Notes: generated by a model from the sequence alone, not told the origin. Numbered from the stretch's first letter, positions 1-6,486 are shown. The stretch: 8,229 nucleotides of DNA from Thermoplasmata archaeon (GCA_021823085.1 JAKAPG010000070.1:1-8229), one strand, 5' to 3'. Program-made: numbers and translations.

Positions 1-49
1 TTCCCGCGAGCCGGCGCGCGAGCAGCGCGGCGACCTACCTCTTCGGATC

Positions 50-1182
50 CTAGAGTAGGTCCGCCAGCGTGCCCGTCCCCAGCTGTCCGCGGGCGGCCCC
101 CTCGGCCCCTGTGAGCGACAGCGGTCCCTCGCACGGAACGCAGAATTCGCGTCTGGGCCGTTGGAGGTTGAGCAGCGACCACCGGTGCGAGGGAGCCTCC
201 GCCCGAGCGTCTGTGACTTCCCTACCTCGACTCCGTGCGCCCGTGCGAGTGCGTTCTCGATCCCCGTCCCGGGGAGATGCACGCAGGTCTTCGCCATCCG
301 AGAGCGCGCCTCCCAGCCGAAGAACTCATCGACGCCGGAGGTAGAAGATCTGCCGATCCTGTGCGATCTCAGGTGCGCGGGAGTGTCGAAAGTTGTGAGG
401 ATTGGCCGGTCTCTCGAAGTCGGCCCGCGGTTCGGGTTCGGCTTCTCCGCCCGATTCCTCGCGGGGCGCACCCCGACGTCGCCGCGGAGGTGATTCTTGA
501 GCCACATCAGCAAGTTCGGAACCGCCGCCTCATACGGACGGACGGTCCGACACCCCCGTCTCTCCCGTGAGGAAGAGGAGAGGGATTCCTCCGTACTCGG
601 TGCGCTCCGCGTCTCCGACCCGCAGCGCCGCGCCTCTCCGACGCGTGTAGCGCTTTCGTAGAGTGTCCAAACGAGTGCCTTGTCGCGAACGAAGGTCAAA
701 GACGGCATCCGCCATGCGGCCCACCTCCTCCGGTGTGAGTACGTCTGAGCGGTCGATGTGATTCGCGTTTCTCGGCGACACCGCGATCTTGGACCTGCTC
801 GGACGCTCCTTGCCGACTCGTTCACATCTCCAGTTCCGGAACGAGTCGGGGACCGATCGCGCGGTGAGAATCGCCCAGACCTCGGCGTCGCGGTACGCGC
901 GGAGAGATCGGGTCGGCGTCTCGCGCGTCGGAGTCAGCATCGCCTCTCCCAGCTTGATCCACGCCACTCTGAGCTTGTCGAGATAAGCCAGGCGCCGCGA
1001 GGCAGGGACGGCCGCTCCCCGCTCCGGAACGAAGTCCGTGATCGCCCTCGCCGCTGGCGGGGCAACCCTTCCTCACCGGACCGAGGGCGCTCCGTAGAGC
1101 GCACGATTTGGCGGGCGACTTGGTGGATGTCCGGGAGTTCGCGGGCGCCCTTCGGGCGCGTCCGCTTCCCTATGGGTATCAT
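50..1182 (-). pseudogene. decayed tyrosine recombinase (integrase) next to tRNA-Thr
   Basis: This was an archaeal XerC/D-like tyrosine recombinase of about 375 residues. It is now split over several frames. From the 5' end I can read: an N-terminal piece (LPDIHQVARQIVRS, ATG at 1182); a SAM-like core-binding domain (AITDFVPERG, RRLAYLDKLRVAWIKLG) after a shift near 1060, where the earlier part of that frame is closed by a TGA at 1073-1075; the start of the catalytic domain (DVLTPEEVGRMADA); box I with its arginine (WTLYESATRVGE, 684-634) in another frame; ALRVGD..TEYGGI (628 onward) back in the former frame; EAAVPNLLMWLKNH (531 onward) in a further frame; box II HNFR (397-386); FFGWEARSRMAK, where the expected nucleophilic Tyr is Cys (codon 283-285); and a C-terminal Cys ribbon ending GTGTLADLL with TAG at 50-52. 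At least five frame changes are needed. The family assignment is confident; exact breakpoints and the original start are estimates. Confidence 0.85.
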
Positions 1183-1203
1183 GGGCACGAACCTCGGGAA
1201 GAC

Positions 1204-1276
1204 AGCCACTGGAGGGACTTGAACCCCCGACCTGCTGATTACGAATCAGCCGCTCTGCCAGCTGAGCTACAGTGGC
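1204..1276 (-). tRNA. tRNA-Thr (anticodon CGU)
   Basis: Read on the minus strand, this folds into a complete cloverleaf: a 7-bp acceptor stem GCCACTG/CAGTGGC, D stem GCTC/GAGC, anticodon stem GCTGA/TCAGC with loop TTCGTAA, a five-base variable loop, and T stem GGGGG/CCCTC around the loop TTCAAGT. Loop positions 34-36 are CGT, so it decodes ACG (Thr). There is no intron and no encoded CCA; the base after the acceptor stem (discriminator) is U. The gene lies downstream of nadM on the same strand but has its own TATA-like box. Its 3' end faces an integrase relic. Confidence 0.96.
1205..1245 (-). other. presumed attachment site (3' half of tRNA-Thr)
   Basis: Archaeal integrases commonly recombine at the 3' half of a tRNA gene, and the broken integrase starts about 20 nt beyond this end, reading away from the tRNA. 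I infer that the T arm and acceptor stem served as the integration site and that the former element extended to the left. I found no second copy of this segment in positions 1-1200, so the other boundary would lie outside the window or be lost. Confidence 0.3.
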
Positions 1277-1301
1277 GTAACCGAGGGTCGATGGGACCCC
1301 A

Positions 1302-1310
1302 ACTATAATG
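1302..1310 (-). promoter_or_regulatory. TATA-like box of tRNA-Thr
   Basis: The minus strand reads ATTATAGT here, an AT-rich island in GC-rich sequence, centred about 30 nt upstream of the first base of the tRNA (1276). This is the spacing expected for an archaeal TATA box with transcription starting a few bases before the mature 5' end. It lies between the nadM stop codon and the tRNA. Confidence 0.55.
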
Positions 1311-1332
1311 GTGGCGGGAGAGCGCTCGTGCG

Positions 1333-1881
1333 CTACGTCTCGTGAGGGGTCGCAGTTGCGGTCTCTCCAATGCTGCGCAGCCGCGCGGAGGCCCGGTGGC
1401 GTTCGAGCCAATGTGCGACCGCGGGGGGGACGAGATCGTCGACGGCGTCTCCTCGCCGGAGGGCCGCGCGGATCTTCGAGCCCTCCCAGCGGTCCCGCTC
1501 GAAGAGAGGAGGGGACTCGACCGGATGGCCGGTCGCCTCGAACAGCGTCCGCGTGAGAGGGTTGTTTGTGTACACTCGCGCGAACGGCGGCAGGATCCCC
1601 TCGAGGTAGCGGACCCACAGAAAGTGACGGTGGATGTCCGGGATGGGGATCGGGACGATGTCCGACAGGTGAGCTTCCTTCAGCGAGAGCTCGATCATGT
1701 CGAACCGTTCGCCCGCCGTGAACGGGTTCTCGGGGGTGTAGGACTCCTGGGCGCTGCCGATCCCGATGAGGATCTCTTCCGACGGACGCCCACGGCGGAT
1801 CGCGCGCAGGGTCTCCAGATGGCCGCGATGGAACGGCTGGAACCGGCCCACGAAGAGCCCGCGGGGAGTTTCCTCGATCAT
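1333..1881 (-). CDS. nadM: nicotinamide-nucleotide adenylyltransferase, archaeal type
   Basis: This cytoplasmic enzyme of NAD synthesis joins NMN and ATP to give NAD and pyrophosphate. The 182-residue product has the usual length of archaeal NadM. It carries the nucleotidyltransferase signature GRFQPFHRGH at residues 12-21, whose histidines bind ATP phosphates, the family-typical ENPFTAGER (51-59) and YTNNPLTRTLF (104-114), and GSKIRAAL at 134-141, equivalent to the ISSTxIR motif. The last 20 or so residues are a low-conservation tail. The ATG at 1881 overlaps the stop of the preceding 83-aa gene (ATGA), so translation is probably coupled. It is the last protein gene of the lonB operon, about 56 nt before tRNA-Thr. 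Confidence 0.93.
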   Translation of the reverse strand: MIEETPRGLFVGRFQPFHRGHLETLRAIRRGRPSEEILIGIGSAQESYTPENPFTAGERFDMIELSLKEAHLSDIVPIPIPDIHRHFLWVRYLEGILPPFARVYTNNPLTRTLFEATGHPVESPPLFERDRWEGSKIRAALRRGDAVDDLVPPAVAHWLERHRASARLRSIGETATATPHET

Positions 1882-2129
1882 TCCGGACCGAGGTCATCGA
1901 CGTCGTCCAGGAACTCGTCGATCTCGGGGCACCGCGGGGTCAGGTAGTGACGGCAGTGCACGCATCGACGGTCGTTCGCCGTCGAGCGGAGTTGCGCGTT
2001 GAACTCGTAGCAGGGTCGGTTGACGAACGGGTCCGTGTTGGGTCCTTCGCCCAGCTTCTCGAGGATCGGCACCAGCGGACGAACCGCGGCCCGATGTCGG
2101 TGAGCGGGAGGTTGGAACGACCCTTTCAT
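1878..2129 (-). CDS. small Cys-containing protein of unknown function
   Basis: I do not recognise a named family. The 83-residue product has four cysteines: C40 in NRPCYEF, then C56 and C59 (RRCVHCRHY), and C67 in TPRCPE. This spacing is compatible with one zinc site or a small metal cluster. The N-terminal half is basic and the last 15 residues are acidic (DEFLDDVDDLGPE). There is no signal peptide or membrane segment. Both ends overlap neighbours by ATGA: its ATG with the lonB stop at 2126-2129, and its stop with the nadM ATG at 1878-1881. The coupled position and the patterned cysteines make it a real gene. A partner of LonB or of NAD metabolism is possible, but this is inferred from position only. 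Confidence 0.8.
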   Translation of the reverse strand: MKGSFQPPAHRHRAAVRPLVPILEKLGEGPNTDPFVNRPCYEFNAQLRSTANDRRCVHCRHYLTPRCPEIDEFLDDVDDLGPE

Positions 2130-4270
2130 GAACCGCCCGGAGCCGGCCGGCTCGGCGGGGGGCCGTTCCCCGAAGCGGCGTCGTCGATCGAGGTCCGAGC
2201 GGTCGCGTGGACCATCGCGCTCAGCCGTTCGAGCAGGCTTTCCTTCTGCGTTCCCTGGCCGACCAGCGCGTACTTGAGCACATCGCGCAGCGTGCTGACC
2301 GGGATGATCTCGATCTGGCCGCGGTAGCGCTGCTCGAGGACCATGTCGCTCATGTTGTCCTCGGGAATGAGCACCCGCTTGATCCCGGAGTCCGCCGCGG
2401 CCTCGACCTTCGCGGTGACTCCGCCGACCGGGAGCACGTTGCCCCGGACGCTGAGCGAGCCGGTCATCGCGACCGATTGATCGACCGGGACCCCTTCGAG
2501 GGCACTGATGACCGCGGTGGCGATCGAGACGCTCGCCGAGTCCCCCTCGACGCCGTCCGAGGTGCCGACGAACTGGATGTGGATATCGTAATGGGAGATG
2601 TCCGCGCCCGTGTACTTCTTGATCAGGGCGCTGACGTTCTGGACCGCCTCCTTGGCGATCTCTCCGAGCTTTCCGGTCGCGACGACGACCCCGCCATCGC
2701 GCGTCTGGGCCGGTGTGACCTCGGCCACGATCGGGAGGACGATGCCCGAGAACTCGGCCATGCCGCTCTGCGCGTTGATCGCAGCCAGGCCGTTGACCGC
2801 ACCGACCGCGGCTCCCTCGACGGAGAACATTCGGTAGTCGCGGCGGCGTTCGATGTAGCGATCGGCGATCTGCTGCTCGAGCGAGCGGCTCGCGCGCTTC
2901 GCCTTGACGACGTGCTCCGCGCGCACGGTGGCCGCGCCATCGGAGTTCGCAATGTCCCCCGCGACCCGGATGAGGCCCCCGAGCTCCCGCAGACGCAGTG
3001 TGAGCCGTCCCGAGCGGCCCGCGCGACGCTGGGCCTCGCGGATCACTTCCGTGACCGCAGCCATGTCGAAGTGCGAGATCTTCTTGTCCTTCGTGACCTC
3101 CTGCGCGACGAACCGGACGAGCTTCATTCGGTTCTCGGGCGTGTCGGGCATGGTGGTCTTGACGTAGAGCTCGTACCCGTAGCCCCGGATCCGGGAGCGG
3201 AGCGCCGGGTGCATCGCTTGGATGCTGTCGACGTTGCCGGCGGCCACGAGGACGAAGTCGGCGGGAACCGGCTCGGTCTTGACCATCGCGCCCGCCGAAC
3301 GCTCGGATTGACCGACGATCGGGAACTTGTGCTCCTGCAGAGCGGTCAGCAGCGAGTGCTGGCTCTCGATCTTGAGCAGGTTGATCTCGTCGATGAAGAG
3401 CACCCCGCCGTTCGCCCGGTGGATCGCCCCGATCTCGACGCGTTCGTGCGGCGGCGTCTCGAGGCCCCCGGATTGGAACGGATCGTGCTTCACGTCCCCG
3501 AGGAGGGCTCCCGCGTGGGCGCCGGTCGCGTCAATGAACGGGGGTTTCTCGTCCGGCGTGTGCGAGACGAGCAGCTTCGCGACCTGGGCGCCGGGGTCGG
3601 ACCGGTTGCCCGAGAACCGTATGAGCAGATAGAGCACGACCACGAAGATGAACCCGAGAAGAACCGCGGTGAGGTCGTGAGTGATGTAGGTGTAGTAGAT
3701 CGCGAGGCCGAGGATCAGGATCGAGACGACCACGAACAGGATCGTGCGCTGCTCCTTGCGCTGGGCCGCCTCGAGCTTCTGGGCGGCGACGATCTCCCTT
3801 CCCTTCCCCGACGGCACGACCCGGATTTTCGGTTCGTTCGGGTCCTCCGCGTTCGGGTAGGCAAGGATGTCCTGAAGCTGCTCCTTGGGAAGGAAGTCGA
3901 CCATGGCCCGGGCAATCATGCTCTTTCCCGTGCCGGGCTCGCCGATCAGGATCATGTGTCGTCGCTGCGTGGCCGCCTTCTTGGCCACCTCGACGGCGTC
4001 GTCCTGTCCGATGACCTGATCGAGCAGTCTCGGAGGGACCTCGACCTGCGATGTGTTCGCGTAGGGAAGCGTCCGCCCCCACTCATCCAGATCGCTCGGG
4101 GGCGAGCCGGAGGTGGCGTCAGCCTCCCCTCCGCTACGCTCGGACGGTGTTCCCGTATCTCCCCCTGAAACGGCGCGGCCTCTCGTTGCTGACCGATCCG
4201 TTATAAAACAAACTCGTCTCGCTATAAATGCTTTGACCAACTCCGGCGCAATCTTCGCTCTCCGGACCAC
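2126..4270 (-). CDS. lonB: archaeal LonB, membrane-anchored ATP-dependent protease
   Basis: LonB is the main membrane-bound AAA+ protease of archaea and degrades unfolded and regulatory proteins on the cytoplasmic face. Numbering from GTG 4270 (714 aa): Walker A GEPGTGKS at 110-117; two adjacent membrane helices at about 176-194 and 201-218, inserted in the AAA+ domain as is usual for LonB; Walker B GVLFIDEIN at 289-297; a sensor-1 Asn at about 346; arginines in ALRSRIRGYG (356-365); and the protease domain from about 480. The catalytic dyad is Ser578 (EGDSAS) and Lys621 (VTAKVEAA), 43 residues apart as in other Lon proteases. Family members are usually about 640-660 aa, so the first 45-60 residues are probably not part of the conserved protein. 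No ATG, GTG or TTG lies in frame between the TTG at 4240 and the Walker A region, so the start is uncertain. It heads the operon with the 83-aa gene and nadM. Confidence 0.96.
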   Translation of the reverse strand: MVRRAKIAPELVKAFIARRVCFITDRSATRGRAVSGGDTGTPSERSGGEADATSGSPPSDLDEWGRTLPYANTSQVEVPPRLLDQVIGQDDAVEVAKKAATQRRHMILIGEPGTGKSMIARAMVDFLPKEQLQDILAYPNAEDPNEPKIRVVPSGKGREIVAAQKLEAAQRKEQRTILFVVVSILILGLAIYYTYITHDLTAVLLGFIFVVVLYLLIRFSGNRSDPGAQVAKLLVSHTPDEKPPFIDATGAHAGALLGDVKHDPFQSGGLETPPHERVEIGAIHRANGGVLFIDEINLLKIESQHSLLTALQEHKFPIVGQSERSAGAMVKTEPVPADFVLVAAGNVDSIQAMHPALRSRIRGYGYELYVKTTMPDTPENRMKLVRFVAQEVTKDKKISHFDMAAVTEVIREAQRRAGRSGRLTLRLRELGGLIRVAGDIANSDGAATVRAEHVVKAKRASRSLEQQIADRYIERRRDYRMFSVEGAAVGAVNGLAAINAQSGMAEFSGIVLPIVAEVTPAQTRDGGVVVATGKLGEIAKEAVQNVSALIKKYTGADISHYDIHIQFVGTSDGVEGDSASVSIATAVISALEGVPVDQSVAMTGSLSVRGNVLPVGGVTAKVEAAADSGIKRVLIPEDNMSDMVLEQRYRGQIEIIPVSTLRDVLKYALVGQGTQKESLLERLSAMVHATARTSIDDAASGNGPPPSRPAPGGS
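4199..4230. promoter_or_regulatory. AT-rich patch with two TATA-like boxes between lonB and folD
   Basis: Two TATA-like elements, TTATAAAA (4201-4208) and CTATAAAT (4222-4229), stand out in otherwise GC-rich DNA. Because such boxes are nearly symmetric, they could serve either strand. For folD (plus) the second would place a start of transcription near 4250, with a leader of about 60 nt. For lonB (minus) they would place starts near 4199 or 4178, downstream of its upstream candidate start codons. The direction is not decided by the sequence. Confidence 0.5.
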
Positions 4271-4275
4271 GTCTT

Positions 4276-4285
4276 CCCGTTATCT
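4276..4285 (+). promoter_or_regulatory. weak TATA-like element upstream of folD
   Basis: The sequence GTTATCTAGC is centred about 30 nt upstream of the folD ATG at 4311. No Shine-Dalgarno-like sequence precedes that ATG. This would fit a leaderless folD mRNA, which is common in archaea. The match to a TATA consensus is weak. Confidence 0.3.
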
Positions 4286-4310
4286 AGCCGGCCCGGCTCG
4301 GCACGAATCG

Positions 4311-5198
4311 ATGGCGGCCGCCACGCTTCGCCTCGACGGGAAAGCGATCGCGGAGGCGAGGAACCGTGAGCACGCCGCTCGCCTCGTCCGTTCGGCTCCC
4401 AGGGGTCGGCCTCCGATGCTCGCGGCCGTTCACCTCCCCGCGGAAGGCCCGTTCGAGCTGTACCGTCGGCGCCAGCAGAAGTCGGCCGAGGCGCTCGGGA
4501 TTCGGTTCCGTGACGAGCCCCTGACCGGCGCGCGCGGCGATCCGGAGCTCTATGAGAGGGTACGCGCGCTGGCCGCGGATCCCACGGTCCACGCAGTGAT
4601 CATCGAGCATCCCCTTCCCCCACCCTACGACTTTCATCGCGCCGTCGACGAACTCCCGCTCGAGAAGGACGTCGATGGCCTCTCTACGGCGAGCCTGGGT
4701 CGCTTGGTCTCGAGCCGAGCCGTCCACGTTCCCGCCGTGGCGCGGGCGGCACTGCGGATCGCTCGTCACTACGAACTCGTTCCTCCCGGAGAACGCGTCG
4801 CCGTCATCGGGCGGAGCGAGACGGTCGGGCTGCCCCTGGCCTATCTGTTGCTCGAGCGCGGGGTTGACGCTACGGTCACGATCGCGCATTCCAAGACGAC
4901 GGACCTCGCCGGCGCGCTGGCCGGAGCCCGGACGATCTTCAGCTGCGTGGGTCGTCCGAGGCTCCTCGATCGGTCGAACGTTCCGAAGGGCGCGGCCGTG
5001 ATCGATGTGGGTCTCTCCTCGATTCCAGATCCGACCCGACCGGGCAAGTCCGTCGCCGTCGGGGACGCGGACGCCGCGGCGCTCGAGGGCTGGGTGCGGG
5101 CGATCACGCCGATCCCGGGCGGTGTCGGGCCCGTGACGGTCGCCGAGCTGATGGGAAACGTGGTCGATGCCTGGGCGCGTCAGGAGGGCGTACGATGA
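4311..5198 (+). CDS. folD: FolD-family methylenetetrahydrofolate dehydrogenase with altered cyclohydrolase site
   Basis: FolD normally oxidises methylene-THF with NADP and then hydrolyses methenyl-THF to formyl-THF in the cytoplasm. The 295-aa product keeps the fold and the dinucleotide site: GRSETVGLPLAYLL (167-180), the HSKT motif (193-196), KDVDGL (119-124) and PGGVGPVT (269-276). The catalytic face is changed. The YxxxK motif reads YRRRQ (51-55), so the key Lys is Gln; the VQLPL motif reads IEHPL (Gln to Glu at 99); and the PCTP motif reads PAVA, with Ala142 in place of Cys. Asp122 and Tyr51 are kept. The ATG at 4311 is chosen because the conserved protein begins there (LRLDGKAIAEA); upstream in-frame sequence overlaps lonB. 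A small Cys/His protein gene follows, overlapping by ATGA. Family membership is sure; bifunctionality is doubtful. Confidence 0.93.
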   Translation: MAAATLRLDGKAIAEARNREHAARLVRSAPRGRPPMLAAVHLPAEGPFELYRRRQQKSAEALGIRFRDEPLTGARGDPELYERVRALAADPTVHAVIIEHPLPPPYDFHRAVDELPLEKDVDGLSTASLGRLVSSRAVHVPAVARAALRIARHYELVPPGERVAVIGRSETVGLPLAYLLLERGVDATVTIAHSKTTDLAGALAGARTIFSCVGRPRLLDRSNVPKGAAVIDVGLSSIPDPTRPGKSVAVGDADAAALEGWVRAITPIPGGVGPVTVAELMGNVVDAWARQEGVR

Positions 5199-5536
5199 CG
5201 CCGGTCCCCCCTCCGCCTCCCCCGCTTCCGGCTTTGGTCTGCCGCGACTGCCCGATGTGGTACGGCGCGGAGGACGAGGGATGGGGGCCGTGCTCGATCA
5301 AGCACCGACGAGGCGACCTCCGCTACCTGACGTGGGGCGGCCACGTCTGTGACGAGGGTTACGTTCCGCCGAAGGCGGGGAAGGCGGCCCGATTCACCGG
5401 CTCGCGCTCGACCTCCAGAGCGTCCGCGGTCGGGTACTCCTCGACCACGAAGGCCGGCGCGCGCAAGCGGGTCGCGACGCGCCGCAGATCCGTTTCCGAG
5501 AGCTCGACCCGGCGCCGTTCGAAGTCGACCCGGTAG
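5195..5536 (+). CDS. small Cys/His-rich protein of unknown function
   Basis: I do not know a named function. After a proline run (residues 5-10), residues 14-54 look like a small metal-binding domain: CRDC (16-19), WGPCSIKH (30-37), then GGHVCDE (48-54). I recall similar short CRDC...GWGPC...RGDLRY sequences in archaeal hypothetical proteins, but cannot confirm this here. The ATG overlaps the folD stop (ATGA), so the two are probably co-translated. The recognisable domain ends near 5356, right at the stop of the convergent radical SAM gene. The remaining 55 or so residues are Arg/Ser/Thr-rich and lie antisense to the conserved-looking end of that gene, so the tail may be a run-on after loss of a stop. 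Confidence 0.7.
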   Translation: MTPVPPPPPPLPALVCRDCPMWYGAEDEGWGPCSIKHRRGDLRYLTWGGHVCDEGYVPPKAGKAARFTGSRSTSRASAVGYSSTTKAGARKRVATRRRSVSESSTRRRSKSTR

Positions 5537-6486
5537 GTCTCGCGGGCCAGGCCCGCCAGCGTGGCGACGCGCTCGGCGAGGCGTGCGACGTTCTCGCGCT
5601 TCGGCGTCTCCACGATGCCGTAGATCACCGTGCCGTCCTCGGTGCGGGAGGCGAACCCGGGAGCGGTGCGCTCCGCGCGTCGGATCAATCGCTGCCGCAG
5701 CTGCACGGAGTCCTTGAACCGAGAGCTGCAGTAGTGGACCGGGACCTTGAGTCCGGGGGTACGCACCACCCGGCGAGCGACGGCGCGGCTCCCGTGAACC
5801 CCCCAGCCGTTCCGCACGTCGAGCCGGTAGCCCCGCTCGTGCATCTTCGTCTCGTTCGTTTCCGAGAACTCGAGCTCATTCAGGTTGACGAAGTCCACGC
5901 CGATCCGATCGAGCGTGCGCACGAGCCGCACCAGCTCGGTCTCCTTCTCGGGAAGGACCGGCACCTCCACGCCGCGACGGATCCCCCAGGCGGGGGCCTC
6001 CTCGAGGACGCGGCGATAAGCCGCTCCCGGACCGTCGAGCGAGCCCCACAGGTAGTGCGGGATGTGGAGGCGAACCTCATCGAGCCCCGCGCGGGCCAAT
6101 CGCCGAAGCTTTTCGGGGTTCGGTTCGTGAGTGTACAGGTGGATGTTGTGCTCGGGACCGAACTCGTGCTTGAGCAGCCGTACGTAGTGCTCGACCCGAT
6201 CGATCGCACCGAGCGGATCCCCGCCGGTGATCCCCGTCCCGCTCGCGCTGATCGCACGCGCCTCTGCGAGGACATCTTCGTCGCTCCGCACGGGCCGCTC
6301 GTTCGCGTACGTGACGTCCTTCTGGTTCCGGACCGGAGAGACCGGACAGTAAAAGCAGCGGAACCGGCAGATCCCGGTGACAAAGAGCACCATCTTGCGC
6401 CCCTCGGCGCACTGCACGCATGCCGGGCTCAGCTCGCCCCGATGGCTCGAGGCCATCGGGAGGCGGAAGACCGTGTCGCTCTCCAT
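5359..6486 (-). CDS. radical SAM protein, PflA-related archaeal family (COG2108-like)
   Basis: The 375-aa product has the radical SAM [4Fe-4S] motif C40-RFR-C44-FY-C47, used to cleave S-adenosylmethionine. It is followed by TGITGGDP (84-91), equivalent to the GGE SAM-binding motif, and a TIM-barrel-like sequence with HLYTHEP (116-122), VRLHIPH (138-144) and VNLNELEF (200-207). A further CVQC (23-26) precedes the cluster motif, and HYCSS (251-255) adds another cysteine. The GRKMVLFVTGIC stretch and overall plan fit archaeal proteins related to pyruvate formate-lyase activating enzyme (COG2108), whose substrate is unknown. I chose ATG 6486 because the recognisable protein begins there; the frame stays open to 6774 only by running antisense through psmA. 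Its 3' end overlaps the small Cys/His gene. Confidence 0.88.
   Translation of the reverse strand: MESDTVFRLPMASSHRGELSPACVQCAEGRKMVLFVTGICRFRCFYCPVSPVRNQKDVTYANERPVRSDEDVLAEARAISASGTGITGGDPLGAIDRVEHYVRLLKHEFGPEHNIHLYTHEPNPEKLRRLARAGLDEVRLHIPHYLWGSLDGPGAAYRRVLEEAPAWGIRRGVEVPVLPEKETELVRLVRTLDRIGVDFVNLNELEFSETNETKMHERGYRLDVRNGWGVHGSRAVARRVVRTPGLKVPVHYCSSRFKDSVQLRQRLIRRAERTAPGFASRTEDGTVIYGIVETPKRENVARLAERVATLAGLARETYRVDFERRRVELSETDLRRVATRLRAPAFVVEEYPTADALEVEREPVNRAAFPAFGGT

Noticed and set aside
69..570. Several overlapping plus-strand frames of 90-110 residues
   Set aside because: Their compositions are Arg/Ser/Pro-rich with no motif, while the minus strand carries ordered integrase fragments over the same interval.
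1145..1159. Hairpin GCGCCC-TTC-GGGCGC shortly after the tRNA 3' end
   Set aside because: It has no following T-run, and short GC hairpins are expected by chance at this GC content; it also lies inside the decayed integrase 5' region. Not called a terminator.
1..1200. Second copy of the tRNA 3' end as the other attachment site
   Set aside because: I looked for the T arm and acceptor sequence by eye and did not find it in this interval.
1073..1897. A 274-residue minus-strand frame across nadM, the tRNA and the integrase start
   Set aside because: It runs through nadM in another frame and through a tRNA gene. Only the stop at 1073-1075 matters, as one of the breaks in the integrase relic.
2207..4168. 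A 653-residue open frame on the plus strand opposite lonB
   Set aside because: It is antisense to a confident LonB, is very rich in Arg, Asp, Val and Leu, and shows no family motif; long antisense frames are usual in GC-rich coding DNA.
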